DNA from: Uranotaenia lowii
Taxonomy: Eukaryota; Arthropoda; Insecta; Diptera; Culicidae
Assembly (NCBI RefSeq): GCF_029784155.1
Contig: NC_073692.1
Coordinates: 158,191,582-158,255,581, forward strand
Direction of reading: 5' to 3'
Length of the DNA: 64,000 nt
Shown here: positions 1 to 12,091 of the stretch, in pieces
How positions within the stretch are numbered: the stretch's first letter is position 1
Layout of the letters: each line of letters begins with the position of its first letter
The notes under the pieces: model-generated
Told to the model about the DNA's origin: nothing
Seen by the model: the letters and a program-made list of their open reading frames with translations, nothing else
Database searches by the model: none
Position numbers and translations under genes: made by a program

Positions 1-1480
1 TCACAAAAAAACTAAATTGAACAAAAAATTAAGTAAAAATAACAATTTTCATTTTCGTTTGAAATTGAAAATCTCGATTTGCATTTGAAAATCATCAGGT
101 GCACTTTGAAAATCATTAACGTCATCATCATTCGAAACACCGAGGAATTTCAACTGAAATCATCGCAAGCAAACTTACAGTAGCATGCTTTGGCCTTTCA
201 TTTGAAATATTTTTCTGTTATGAATGTGAAAATTGGAGACGCTGGTCACTACACTACTGAAACCTAAAATAAATCTGCCTTTATTTTGAAGTATTAACAA
301 AGAAATGTATTTCTCAGCTAAAATCAATACATTTAAGGATTAGATAAACTAGTTGAAAACGTGTTTAACCAATCACAAATGTTACTAAACCTTACTCTAT
401 TGATTTAAAAATTACAAACGCATAAAAAATTGTATTAAATTGAATCATCAATAAACTTGTTGTAAACACATTATGTGAACGTGGGACTTAAGGGGTATAT
501 TAAATTTATTTTAAAAATTAGTTCCTATAGAACTTTCATCTCGGCTAGCATAAAAGTTTCTAAAACTTGGATTTTGAAATGTTTCCGAAATTCTGAACGA
601 ACTATTTTCTGCCTGCAAATATTTACGGTATCAAAACCTCTAAAATTCATGTTTTTTTTAATTAATATAAAACATCATTTGAGAATTATGAATAATAACA
701 AATAATGCATAAATTTGCAATGTACATAGCTTTCGAACGTCCTTGGATCAACGGAGAAGCTGGACTTCAGTCTTTTTGAGTTGGTCTGAGAGACGTAGCA
801 CCAGACCCCTTTACCGCAGCTTCTAAGAAACTTATTCCTCCGATTCGAACGCTAAAAATCCACTTTTTTTCTATTTAACACTACGAAACATTCGACCACT
901 ATTAAGCTCTGTAAACGTTAAAACCGGATTTTGGCTTAAATATCCTGTTTTTTCTAAATTTTCTGAAGCAAGGAATCAAACAAAAAAAAACCTTTTCAGG
1001 AAATACTCATATTGTAGAGATATTTATATCACTTCCGGTAATTTGAAGTTTTCAATGATTTTTGTATTTTTTTTAACTCAATACCAACACACATAACTTA
1101 TCAAAAATGTGTAAAAAATGGGAATTCCATTTCAGATATGTGCTATCTAACCTGAGCGTGTCCTGTTTTGACATCTTGATCGGGAACTGTTACTAAGTTT
1201 TATGGAGGTTTAATAATCATGCACTGAGTGCTATATTATAGAACATGCTAAATAAAGCTTGGAGAAAATTTCTAAATTTGTGTTATATTATTGTTTTATC
1301 AGAGCATTTATAACTGTTTAATAGAAGCTTTACTAGCGTTTTCAAAACTATCTATAAACATATGGTCGATTCAAGAATATAAGCATTTTGCATGACCAAA
1401 ATTAAACCGTCATAGATGCACAAAAAATGCCATAATTAAACCATAATAAAACATCCTAATGCTAGTTAGCTTGATCTGTG
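1..1480. other. AT-rich non-coding sequence, no gene seen
   Basis: Both strands were read for long frames, splice-like exon patterns, tRNA boxes and repeats. Only short AT-driven frames are present (for example 475-705), with no recognisable domain. No feature can be supported here. Confidence 0.6.
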
Positions 1481-1732
1481 TTACTTGTGTTACCAACCTG
1501 CGCAATCAAACTAAATTGGGTGATCAGTTAAACTCTTTTTGTTGGGGGTGGACTGTATTTGCGGCCTTGGCTAACAACCGCTGTCTGCCCGCTCCCCCTG
1601 TGGGATTGGGCCCGAACTTGACAACCCCCTGTGGGTGTCAAAACAGCGGAGGCAGGTCAAATGACAAGCTGCCTGGCATGCCAAGGTGGACTGAAACGGG
1701 AAGATTGTTGCCAGTGCTAAACTCTTTCGTAT

Positions 1733-1748
1733 GGCTCTGAAAAGAGCC
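1733..1748 (-). terminator. Histone-type 3' stem-loop (GGCTCTTTTCAGAGCC)
   Basis: On the minus strand the 16-mer GGCTCTTTTCAGAGCC is an exact match to the metazoan replication-dependent histone mRNA 3' stem-loop: 6-bp stem, 4-nt loop TTTC. It is preceded by ACCAAAC, like the usual CCAAA flank, and followed within a few bases by a purine-rich GAAAGAG resembling the histone downstream element that base-pairs with U7 snRNA. No histone coding sequence lies upstream on this strand. What the sequence shows is the motif; function in 3' processing is inferred. Confidence 0.7.
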
Positions 1749-1831
1749 GTTTGGTATGGCAACTTGCAACGGGAGCAAAGTGTAGGAGCAGCGAGCACAA
1801 AGAAACATTCACTTCCTAGCTTTCCATAACG

Positions 1832-1837
1832 TTTATT
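1832..1837 (-). terminator. AATAAA polyadenylation signal
   Basis: AATAAA on the minus strand, about 185 nt downstream of the initiator at 2017-2024 and upstream of the histone-type stem-loop. Its position matches the R-region signal of an LTR. Confidence 0.4.
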
Positions 1838-2016
1838 TTCTCTCTTAACACTACGAACACTAGTTTCTTTGCGCCATGCAACCGGCTCCGTCCGAGCGCG
1901 ATGATGGTTGTTGCTGCTCTCTGTTGGTATCTCTCTCCTTCGGTTTTGCTCTCCTTCGGTTTCTCTCCGTCGGTTTCTCTCTCGCTTCGATGTTGTCGTA
2001 ATCACGGTAGAAGATA

Positions 2017-2088
2017 AACTGAACTCGCACGGCAAACGGGTCCGCGGTTTTTATAACCTCGGTCAATCGCGCGCTGCTCGCTGATTGG
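2017..2088 (-). promoter_or_regulatory. Core promoter: CCAAT box, TATA box and initiator
   Basis: On the minus strand there is ATTGG/CCAAT at 2084-2088, TATAAAA at 2048-2054, and TTCAGTTT (arthropod initiator TCAGT type) at 2017-2024. TATA-to-initiator spacing is about 30 bp, as expected for RNA polymerase II. The promoter points toward the AATAAA at 1832-1837 and the stem-loop at 1733-1748. Confidence 0.6.
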
Positions 2089-2217
2089 TCGCTGGTTTTT
2101 CTCCCCGCTCTCCTTCTTCTGGTCGCGTTCCTTTTTTGGGTTGCGTTCCTTTTTCAGGCCGCTCTGCGGACTGAACACTTTTTTTAACTTAAATCTAAAT
2201 TTTAACGGGTTATTACA

Positions 2218-4959
2218 CCAAGAGTATGATTGATTTTTCATTATATTGCAAGCTCAGTTATTGGCCGAAATTTGGGAAAATTCCCAAAGATTGATTAAGT
2301 TAATCAATCAGCCTTCATATCTACATCGCATACCACTCTAGCGATTGTAAGATCAAACACCATTCCATAGGAAATAGTCAGAAAATTACCAACTTAATAA
2401 GGACCTACAACACCCTACTAATTCCAATGATTCCTTCCGATTATTTCGATCAAATCATTGTGCTACAAGTTTAATCATATTCAATCGTTGCCCGATTAAT
2501 CAGCAAACTGAATAGGGTCATTGATTTGGTACGGCGAATCATAGCCAGACTAAATCGGCAACTGGCGAAATTTTCAATCTGCTTAATTTCCTATCGGCTA
2601 GAGAGCTGAAACTTGGCTCACTTGGGCTCATTACAACTAGAAATGATGAAAAATGTTTTCAGGTTTTCGGATGACCCCTTTTGAAAGGTCTATACTACAC
2701 AAACACTGCTTTGACGAAATTGTCGTTATTGTAAGTTGTATTGGGATAAAAATCATCACATGGGGGTTTTGGGGAACGGACAATTGATTTCAGGTACCTA
2801 TCAAATTTAGTGTAAGCGGTCGAAAAAAGAAAAAAAGAGCTTCATAAAACACAAAAACCGTATTAGTGATATTGACGATATTGTACATTGGATTGAGGAG
2901 AAAATTTGCGTACCGGAACTTTGTGGGACGAGCTATCGAAATCAGTTATTAAACATTGTATAAAGATCCAGCCAAAGGGGTCGTTCGTATTAACTGTTCG
3001 CTGTTTTTACGATATTTACGTTATTCTACTCTAGATTGAGTTGAAAAGTTGCACACGGCAGTTTTTGGGAACGGAAAATCGATTTCAAGTATATAATTTT
3101 GTGCAAGAAGTTTTCCAACTGTTTCAGGAACTTTTTAAGAACAAATCTTTTGTTGAAGTGCTTTTTGTTTGGTAACTTTCTCGAAAATCATCAACATGCA
3201 TTCCAGAGTTAAAAATATTAGAAAGCGTTGCATTTTTTTTTTCTTGAGATCATAGCTTAGTATTTTAATTGATTGATTTTTTTTTTTAATTTTCAAATTG
3301 GTGAATCTTTAAGAATAATTAAAATTATTCGAAATATGAGAGCATTGCTTTTTTTTTTTCATATTATCATATACTACCCAGGACTCCTGAAGTACGCTAC
3401 TCGAAATTCCTAGCAGAAACAGAATTCAAATTACACCACCAACAGAAACACAACCGGTGCTGCGGTGCTCTGGTGATGGGTATGCAATCTCATTTTTCTT
3501 ATCTCTCGACGAATGACATTCGCAACGCACGCACACACGTATTTAATAAATATTTCTTCCTGGGTTCTACCAAAAATTATCCATTACAAGATTCGGAACT
3601 CTTGCAGAAATCGACGGACAAAATCCAAAAGCGCCACCATCAAATGCTGCGGCAGAAATGCAACTATTCAGTAAAACACGCTAAGAAAAAAAAAACAATT
3701 TATATTACACGGTCGGAAAAAACTAGCATTTTGAAGGTTCATTTGCACAACAAACACACTGAGATCTTTCTCTACGTGATCTTGGCTCTCCAAAATTAGC
3801 ACGGTTTTTCGGTATCAGAGTCGTCATTCGCTATTCAAAGCTTTTTTTTCTTGGGGGCCGTTCAGATACCACGTGGATAGAAAAATGCAATTTTAGACCC
3901 CCTCCTTCCTCTGCTCGGACAAGCGTGGACGTTTGGCATACCCTAAACCCGTCCTCGGATGTCCACGTGGACAGGTTTGAATTTTTTTTTTTCTAAATCT
4001 CATTTGACAGTTAGAAAACAGTAAAACACTACTTTCTGCTTTTTTGTTATAGAAATGGCTGATTTTGAAAAAAAAGCGAAATAGCATTTCCTGATATGAA
4101 ATAATTTTAAAATTTTAAATTTCTTAATTATGTTATTTATCACTTGCTTTCAAGTAGCTACTATAGATGTTTAAACTTAAACTGGAAAACTTTGCAATTT
4201 TAAGATTTTGAATAAAACATCTGAATAAAACTAGATACAATTTATCTTCATCTGAATGAATTAAACTAAATTAAATTAAGACCTTGGTAAAATAATCTGT
4301 ATTAAATATCATGTTATAACATAAATCAGGATCGCAATAAAAATAAATACTTGGCCAAGTCATCAAAACCCTTAATCGCAATATCCTCAGCACTGTTCCG
4401 TGGAATTTGAAATCAATGATCAGCCTCAACCAGATATGAAGTACAAATAAATTATCTGTTAAAATTGAAGATTATTATTTTTTATTGAGGAATCTGAATG
4501 CGCAAAAACGAGTGAGGTTCTCAATTAAATTGAGTCAGTGGCATAGCATTTCTCCAAAAATTGGCGAAAGTATGTCAGAGTACATTTTGCAAATGTATTC
4601 CAAATTTGAACAAAAGCATATTAGAGTGCATTTGAACCCCCCGGAACGAGGGGTACAAGTGAAAAATTCAATTATCGAGAAATGTTGACCTTTTCTGTCA
4701 GTAGATGGTGTTAAGGTTTGTTAAAAGATTGTCCGTTGGCGTTTATATGAAATATTTTAAGAGCTAGGTATCTTGGAATATATTATTTTTGGTTCTACCC
4801 ACCGCATCCAACTCCTCATAAAACCACCCACAAAACTAGTCAGATACCTTCTAGAAATCCTAGAGCAGTACACCTCCAAGAATAAGGGGAAAGGAGGTCG
4901 TGGCGACTAAAGCTCCCACTTCCTGTTTCAACTACCATGGGAACCCGAAAGCTGCTTCT
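2218..4959. other. Non-coding stretch with no gene seen
   Basis: AT-rich sequence with homopolymer T runs (for example around 3230-3360). Frames such as 3473-3799 are short, lysine/asparagine-rich and resemble no family. Apart from a diverged tandem duplication at 2700-3115, nothing is supported. Confidence 0.5.
2700..3115. repeat. Diverged tandem duplication, period about 297 bp
   Basis: A block around 2762-2815 (GGGAACGGACAATTGATTTC followed by a TGTAAG end) recurs in diverged form at 3058-3110 (GGGAACGGAAAATCGATTTC followed by TGCAAG). Flanking words also correspond loosely. This looks like two old copies of a repeat unit. Confidence 0.35.
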
Positions 4960-6480
4960 CTCAACGTATCCTAAACTTGAATGAGAGCGAGCTTTTTCGT
5001 TTGGGAGATGCCCCTTCATCCAGGCAGCTGCATCCGTCTCCGGTTTCGTGGATTGAGGAGGATGCCAGACAGTCTCGACCAACGAGAAGGACACTTTCCG
5101 TGGAGCATCGAATCAGTCGAGTGTTGGCCGCCGTCCCGAGCGTTGGGCGTCGTTGTTTGGGACCGTTTTTCCGTGGTGGTCCAGACATTCCGAGGTCATA
5201 CACGGAGTAATCAATTGGCGGGTGGTGGTTCGGGTTCGCGGTTTCCGGTTCAAGTGCACTGGTGTGGGGGGTAGAAGCAAGTGGGTGGGTAGCTTCTGTA
5301 AACGTGTGTGTGTGTGTGCTTTTGTACGTGCGCGCGCGTTTGGAAAGGCTCCGGTGGTTTTGGGTTGGGAGTTTCCCCAATAACAGGTTGGCAGTGAGAA
5401 AGAACATCAGGACGTAGCTAGAGCTTCATCAAGGACGGTGTCGTCCTGGCTGGGTCTGGACTGGAGTTGAGAGTGGGTGGATATGTCATTTTGTTGTTGC
5501 CCGAACGAATCCCGCCTGGAGTTAGGCTAGCTGATGGAGGTCCACCGAGAAGCGTTGTCGTTGTTGCGTTTTATGTGAAATGATGGGGTGAAGTTTTTCA
5601 TTATTTTGTTCATTGTGGTCTCTTCGGGAGAAAGTAGTTCACAGCTGCCTCCTTCCTGCTTCGGGAAACTACATACGTTCTGAAGGGGCCATTTCCCGGC
5701 GGATAATAATACAACCAACAGCTTACTTTCGGGGTGTCCTTTTTTGGCCCGGGTTAAGCAATTGGGGAGCTGCTCCAGTTGACGTCCGGAAAAAAATCTT
5801 TTCCCTCAGAAGTACGAGCTTAGTGCAACAGTGAGCTGTTTACAAGCTGCTCGAAATGTTGTGATCTCTTCCCTTTTCACCCTGGTTTTCGGATGTTTTA
5901 GAAATACACTAGTTGCAACGAGGCAGCTATTTATAGGCAGAACCGGAGCAGAGCGACCGATTCGAATTTCCTGTTTTGGATGTGTCTTACTGGAAGCCTG
6001 GAAGAAAGAAAGAGTGTTCAATTGCATGTGAAGTGAAAAACACGAGAGGGAATTGCGCTTTTCATCCAATCCAAGTAGCCTTCGCCTTGGCCAGGATATC
6101 TCTCTAGAAGAAGAAGGTGGCAAATGAAAATCCAATCGAATGAAAATGTGAAAATTGTGTAACAACCCCTAACCTTGTGCGGAAAATTAGATTGCGGGGC
6201 TACCAAAAATGACCTAAAGTGCATTTTCCTAAAGTCGAGATTAAACTTAGTAAAAAGTACCGCTGTGACGCCCGGCAACGACGATTATGCACCATCAAAA
6301 CTGATTTCAGAGCTATCAAAACACCATCGTCTTCATCGGAGCGCACCCGAGGAATACCTTCAAAAACTTCAAAGGGATCACCTTTCGTTGGCCCTCGGCT
6401 TTTCAGTGGATTCAGAAGACACAGGTAAAGCATAAAATAGACGAAAAAAATCCATCTATCTTTCCGACAGTCCAAAACCG
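4960..6480. other. GC-richer island, possible regulatory or transcribed non-coding DNA
   Basis: Base composition rises clearly compared with the flanks, and there are GT/TG and CGCG runs near 5300-5340. Several overlapping frames exist on both strands (for example minus 4961-5407), but none carries a recognisable domain and they overlap on opposite strands, as expected of GC-rich non-coding DNA. It could be a promoter or 5' UTR of a gene outside the window. No exon could be defined. Confidence 0.35.
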
Positions 6481-8134
6481 CGCGCCATCATCATTTCAAT
6501 TCATCTTAGCTCCTACCCACCCAAAAAAGGGAGTCATCACAGGGTGAAAAACATCACAGATTGTGGATTTCAGCCCTCTTGTTGTCGTCGTCGTCGTCCT
6601 CGTCGTCCTCGTCGTCATTCACCGATCCACCATCCGAGGATGATGGTGTTACGTGATCGGGAATAACAATGACGTGATTTTGTGGGGCTCTCCCTTTGGG
6701 ATTTCACTGAGTTGTGCGTGGGTGGGGCGCCACCTTGTAGACAAGACGTCTCCCTAATGTGTGTGTCTGTCGATTGGTTGAGGTGGTCTTGGGTGCTTGA
6801 CTGGATTCGACTGTAAATTTTAGCCGGAATTTACTTCTGTTTTCCTTGTGTTTTATGGAATTCCATTTACTTCAACGCTTCACCCAGGGTGTCATGTGAA
6901 CGGTAACACCTCTCCCTTGATGGCGTTTCGAAGAAACTGCTGCTCTCGGGAATTTTCTTATCAAATTTGAGAGATGAAAAATGAAGCAAACTACAATTTG
7001 GTAATGGAAGTCGTGATATTTTTAACACCCTCCATTTTTAATCTAGTCTTCGGATGAATTCAAATGAACAAATCATTTTGTTTGTCACACTAAACTTTTA
7101 AAATAAAACGAAGGTTTATTTTGAGATTTTCATAACCAATTTGCCGAATATATCCAGTAGACTGAATCAATTTGAGATCATTTATAAATTCTCAAACACC
7201 GGGTCTTGAAAGCTTCGTTTTGGTTCAAAACTAATCCACGATTTTTTGCCTGCAAAGTAGTCATGCAATATCTAGCTAGGCACCAGTAGCTTGCACAGAA
7301 GAAAAAAAGGAATGTTGATTTTTCAGTACAAAATATTCAATTTTCCCATACAAATTTAAATGTTCAAATTTACTCATGCAAACCATACTAAAAAAATTTG
7401 CGAAAAATCGAGGATCAGTTTTTAACCAAAACAAAGCTTTTGAGACCTCATGAACAATGAGGATGAAAGTGTATTAATCGCGAATAATAATTCAATATCC
7501 TCCCGTCCACAACCATGGAAATATACTTTCCTTTAGTGAAAATATCCGGAAATTCGATTGAACATAGCTTCAGATGCCATACAAGCTTACGAACGGAGAT
7601 ATAGTGCCTTTTAGATCCCTTATTCCCCGATTTTGTAAACAATCCAGAAAACCACTGATTTTTACTAGAAAATTTTAAACCAAAATAGACCTATCTTACC
7701 TTATCTTATCAGCCATAACTCTAGACTCCACTTTACAAAACGTGCGATGGCTTTAACCACAGAGAACCAGAGTTCGGGCTGGAGCCCCAACCGTCTGAAA
7801 AAATACCAACAGTGATTTCAAAACAATCGACACCATTTTTGCAACTCAGCTAAGAGCCACTAGATGTCGTTACCGGTACTTTTATTTCTTCCATTTTTTC
7901 TACACGCTCAGACAATAGTACCTTCAATGAATGATAAATGCACTCCATGCCAATTGTATTTCCAGTCATCCACTCGGGTACGTAAATAAAAATAAACTAC
8001 ATTAAAATCACTAAATCTAGACAAAATTGAAATAAAAATATAAATTATAATAAATTTCGGAACGTCCTTCACTTGATTCCTCGAAAAAATGACACAAGAT
8101 AAGCCTCATTTGATTAAAAACTTTCAAGTCAGTT
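6481..8134. other. Non-coding stretch with a trinucleotide repeat
   Basis: It contains an imperfect GTC/GTCCTC microsatellite near 6579-6615 and otherwise AT-rich sequence without supported genes. Confidence 0.5.
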
Positions 8135-8136
8135 TA

Positions 8137-9321
8137 CACGCAGAAAAATATATTTTAAAAATAATAAGATTTCGGCCAAAAATAATAAAAATTTTGGTTG
8201 GGAAAAAGCACAAATATATTTTTGATAACACTGACAAAAAATATCGATTCGATTTAAACTTATCGTTTCATTGAAACTAAAATACACCTTTTTTAAAAAT
8301 GAATCGAAGTTTCTGTCAAAACAATAAAACGAAATTGAGTTGAGAACTACAAAATTTTTTTGTATTGGAAAAATAAATCATTGATGGGCTCAAAATAATT
8401 AAACTTTGTGCTGAAAATATTTTTTTTTATTTCAAATTTAATAACCATGATTTGAATAATTTGAATTTTCGGATCTAAGAGTTTAATCAAGAAAACATTA
8501 AATTATATTCTTTATTCACATATTTCTTCTACAAACACCAATGTCAATTGAAATTACCTACCATTCCGGCTGGCATTGGGGACGACCATTCCGTTGGTAA
8601 GGATAAAAATGCGTATGTCTGGTTTGCTTCCCAAATGCAGGTTAAAGGGCCCGTCTCGCTTCCTTAATTTCCCTCAGCTTCCGGATACTGGTAGTACACC
8701 GCCATCTCCGACTGCTACATATCAGTTTTCCATAACCGTGAGTAGGCACGATGGCAAGCTTCGACTTTACCGGAATGATGTTCTACCGGACCTGGATGGT
8801 CTTTCTTGGTTCTATTTCGGATGGGTGGCACCAGTACCATGTCCATGGTTATCGATTCCGCCTGTTCTGATAACACCTAAGCACTGAAAGGAGAGCAGAA
8901 ATAACACCGGTTTAAAAAAAATTACACGATGTTTATCAGCTGGAAAATGTATTTTTCTGGGACTTACACACCTTCTTGGAAAAGCAAAATGCCGGAGCCA
9001 CGAAACGAGAGTACTTTGCTTGCTAAAAAAAGAACGACAGACAGCTCTGTGTTCTGATGCTAAAAATTTTAATCACTTTTTTTTTCTTTTTTCGACTTAT
9101 CGTTTTTCAACAACACGATTATCGAATAGACCCAATATAAGTTTCTAACTAAACCAAATTTTAATTGCATACAGTAAAATATGAGTGTATAAAAATAACA
9201 AAATTTCTCTTTTATCCGTAATCGAATTTTTTGTGAAAGCCATTCAATTATCCGCTTTTAAAATACAAAATAAAATAACAAAACGTTTTGTAGAAACCAA
9301 CCCCCTTTCTTTTTCTGCGTG
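8137..9321. mobile_element. TA-flanked TIR element, about 1.19 kb, non-autonomous
   Basis: The left end reads TA|CACGCAGAAAAA (8135-8148) and the right end TTTTTCTGCGTG|TA (9310-9323). These are perfect 12-bp inverted repeats, each bordered by TA, as for Tc1/mariner-type insertions or their MITEs. The interior is AT-rich with a GC-richer core at 8560-8890 and encodes no transposase. The repeats are short, so chance cannot be fully excluded. Confidence 0.5.
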
Positions 9322-9769
9322 TAGGGATGAGATGAAGGATATGCAGAAAATAAATTAAATTTAATTAAAATTAAATAAAATAATGGTTGTATTCGGCAGC
9401 ACTGAAGTTAAATAAAATAAAATAAAAGTCTGTGACAACTATTTTTGAACTGCGACTCAGAGATGGGTCTTGACTCAAACATGCAGTCAGCGAAATTTTC
9501 TGTAGAGAAAGGAATCCAACTGTGTAAGTTCAAATATAAGGGACTAGACATGATGAAAATTGATGTTGAAAAACATGCGAAAAAAAATTTCCTTGTCTCC
9601 CGGTCTATAACACCGTTTGCTATTTTGGCAACACAAGGCAAAACAAACAAAACAAAGTCAGTCATTGATCGATTCTTGAGAGTGAAAGACGTGTCTGAGT
9701 GAATTTTTGAATTAAGATTCCTAAGAATCGTAAAATCACGACAATGGCGTGGTTGGTAGAATAAGGAAA
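9322..9769. other. Intergenic, no gene seen
   Basis: Overlapping frames occur on both strands (9408-9665 minus, 9445-9702 plus) with no recognisable family. No support for a gene. Confidence 0.4.
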
Positions 9770-10375
9770 GAGAGCGCAGATCGTCAAAACTGCTGCTACG
9801 AAAAATTTATTTCTGATTCGGTCACCGGAATTGGCTTTGGAAGCACTGATTTTTAAGACTGTTGCTGCTGTTTGTTTGTTTTGGTTTGGCTTTCCGGTGG
9901 AAAAAATTAAGTTGGCTATAGAAGCGCAGATTTTCAAGGCTGCTTCTGCTCATTGTTATGATTCGGCATTCCGGTGGCTTTACAAACATATATCTTTAGG
10001 ACTGTTGCGGCTGGCTGTTCGCTTTGATTTGGTCGTCCGGTGGGAAAAGGTGGAAGTGCCTTAGTAAGTGCAGATTTTAAAGGCTGCTGCTGCTGATTGT
10101 TTGTTATGAATTTGGTGGTGGAAAAAGACGGAATGGCTTTAGAAGCACATATTTTGATGACTGTTGCTGCTGATTTTTTATTTGGTTTGGCTTTCCGGTG
10201 CAAAAAGACGGAATGGATTTAGAAGTGCAGATTTTTAAGGCTGCTGCTGCTGATTGTTTGTGTTGATTTGGCCTTCCGGTGGAAAAAGACGGAATTGGCT
10301 TATGAAGCGCGGATTTTTAACGCTACTGCTGCTGATTGTTTGTTTTGATGTACCCTTCTGGTTGAGAAGACAGTT
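9770..10375. repeat. Tandem repeat, unit about 80 bp, about 7 diverged copies
   Basis: The core words GATTTTTAAGGCTGCTGCTG, then TGTTTGTTTTG, then TTCCGGTGG and AAAAAGACGGAATGG recur about every 78-82 bp (near 9849, 9929, 10068, 10152, 10229, 10311). Read on the minus strand the units give a repeated peptide containing AATVLKI and a downstream GRPNQ/GKPNQ block, in two separate frames interrupted by indels. A minisatellite is the simplest reading; a decayed repetitive exon is possible. Confidence 0.7.
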
Positions 10376-11259
10376 TCAAATAATTCTATCAAATTATTCC
10401 GACTTTCGTTAACAGAGACTGAGTTAAAGAAGTTCGGGAAAGCTGTTTGCAAAGAAAGTTTTCGGATTGTTCTGGCTCTGGTAAACAAAAACAGAGCGTC
10501 AGGAAGGCATAGATTGGGAAGGCATAGATTGGGAAGGCTTTTGTGAAGAATATTTTTGGATTGGATGAAGAATTTGCAGAAAATGAATAAAATTTTAAGA
10601 TTTGAAAAGCTTTTTCTGAAAATGGAATGTAGAATGGAGATGATGAATATTTGAAAAATAAAATTTTGTATTTTAGAAAAACAAAAATCAGTAAATATCG
10701 ATAAACCCTTTATTGTTCTCAAATACCCTACCGTGTAAAATTTGGTTCCATTGGATCGAATTGTTCTCGAGATATGCAATACAAATTGTACGGGAGCCTC
10801 ACTCTTCATTCCGAATTCATAGGGAATAGACAGACAGACGAAAATCCATGTTTATACATGTAGATTTATCCATCCCATTTAACTCCGTGGGCATGGTAAG
10901 AGGCTCATTTATATCACTTTGATAATTAAAAATAGGAGTGTTATTTATTTCAACCAAATAACTTGAGGAAAGTTACTCTGAGAAGATGTTCAGAGTTAGC
11001 GATGAGGCTTTAGAGGAACAGCATTGTCATTAGTAGTACGCTCTTGTTTGGTTATTTATCAATTATTTTATTGTTTGTGTAACGTAGATATTTTTTTACA
11101 ATTGCTGCAGTGATTGTGGAGTGCTAAAAAACGGCCCTTTTTAAATGCAAAATAGATTTGCATATCAACGTCAAATGCCATCTGATAGCCCCTTGTTAGT
11201 CGACAAATCCTTCATCTCCCTTCCCACTCTTCCGTCGCATTCGCACAAGCATTCGTCAG

Positions 11260-11430
11260 TCGTGTTCCAACCGAGTGCTCGTGATCATGATGGCTCTAGA
11301 TATGGTGGTCTCACTTTGGCAAAAAGTAGACGAGGGTTGGATGCGGAGGAGGAGCCGAAATTTGACAGCTGGCTGTTTGGCTGGCTGCTGGCTGGCTGGG
11401 ATGCCAGGTGCTCTGATTTTTTGTAAAACA
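11260..11430 (+). repeat. Inverted repeat partner of 16155-16310
   Basis: Words GGATGCCAGGTG (about 11398) and ATGATGGCTCTAGATATGG (about 11287) recur in reverse complement at about 16177-16190 and 16262-16290, in matching order. The two blocks are about 160 bp long, diverged and in opposite orientation, flanking the CR1-group element. Confidence 0.5.
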
Positions 11431-11708
11431 CGAAGTTTTGCCAATCATCAAGATATTGCTTAGACAAAGATTTCGCCTTGATTTTTGCAAATATAATTCA
11501 TAGAATCGAAACAAAATCTTCCGGCTGAGCTCCGGGCTGGTTAGCAAAGCTGGAAGAGGTTGAACTTATAAACGACGGTGCCAGCTTTGTCGGTAGCGGT
11601 GAGTAACATTAATTTTGCATTACTTATGACAAATTTATGCTTATTCAACACTTTTTTCTTTCAAGAGCTATCTAGAAGCAGCAGAAAGTCATCGAATCGG
11701 ATGGTAAC

Positions 11709-12091
11709 ATGGCGAGGCGTTACATTCCATCGTCCGAGAAGCGGCTGGCCCTCCTGCAGGAACATCCGATCTTCATCGAGATGAAGAAGCTGCTTCAGGA
11801 GGACCCCCGTCTGTTGCCATCGCTGCTCCAGAAGATTTAATCGAGAAATCTGGATCTGATGGGTAGCATTTGGGAAAACCAGATGAAGTTTTTGGCACTT
11901 TTGAACGAGGGAACCGATGAGCTGAAATAGGAAAATAGGCGCAACGTTATGCGCCTGAGCAGCATGAGGATAAGTCCGATGAGTGGGTTGGGGAATCAGT
12001 TCGATCCACTGCATACTGTTGATTGTCCGGGATGGATTGAGCCCCTTAAGGATTCTGCAGGTGATGCTGTCCAATTGCTAGTCATCCTCAA
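11709..12091 (+). pseudogene. Remnant of a retrotransposon first ORF
   Basis: An ATG at 11709 opens a GC-rich frame of about 43 codons beginning MARRYIPSSEKRLALLQ and ending at a TAA; coding-like sequence then continues with further stops (for example a TAG after ELK near 11929). It lies directly upstream of, and on the same strand as, the endonuclease frame at 12092, so it probably derives from the 5' ORF of the same non-LTR element. It is rich in Leu, Lys and Glu and has no visible zinc knuckle. Assignment rests on position and composition, not on a recognised domain. Confidence 0.45.

Larger units (their letters stand above)
1488..2217 (-). repeat. LTR-like segment (solo LTR candidate), minus strand
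   Basis: Read on the minus strand, the segment starts TGTAATAACC and ends GGTAACA, so the two ends form a short imperfect inverted TG...CA pair as in LTRs. It contains in order a CCAAT box, a TATA box, an initiator about 30 bp downstream, and an AATAAA about 185 bp after the initiator. That is the U3-R-U5 order expected of an LTR. It is GC-richer than its surroundings, with short repeats of AAACCGAAGGAGAG type in the would-be R region. No gag, pol, primer-binding site or polypurine tract is seen on either side, so at most this is a solo LTR. A matching target duplication was not found, which weakens the call. The alternative is a relic promoter plus 3' end of a histone gene whose coding part is gone. 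Confidence 0.45.

Noticed and set aside
1571..2035. 154-codon minus-strand frame across the LTR-like segment
   Set aside because: Arg/Glu-rich repeats come from the AAACCGAAGGAGAG-type units; the frame runs through the stem-loop region and resembles no protein, histones included.
4961..5407. 148-codon minus-strand frame in the GC-richer island
   Set aside because: Several frames on both strands overlap here; composition is that of GC-rich non-coding DNA and no family is recognisable.
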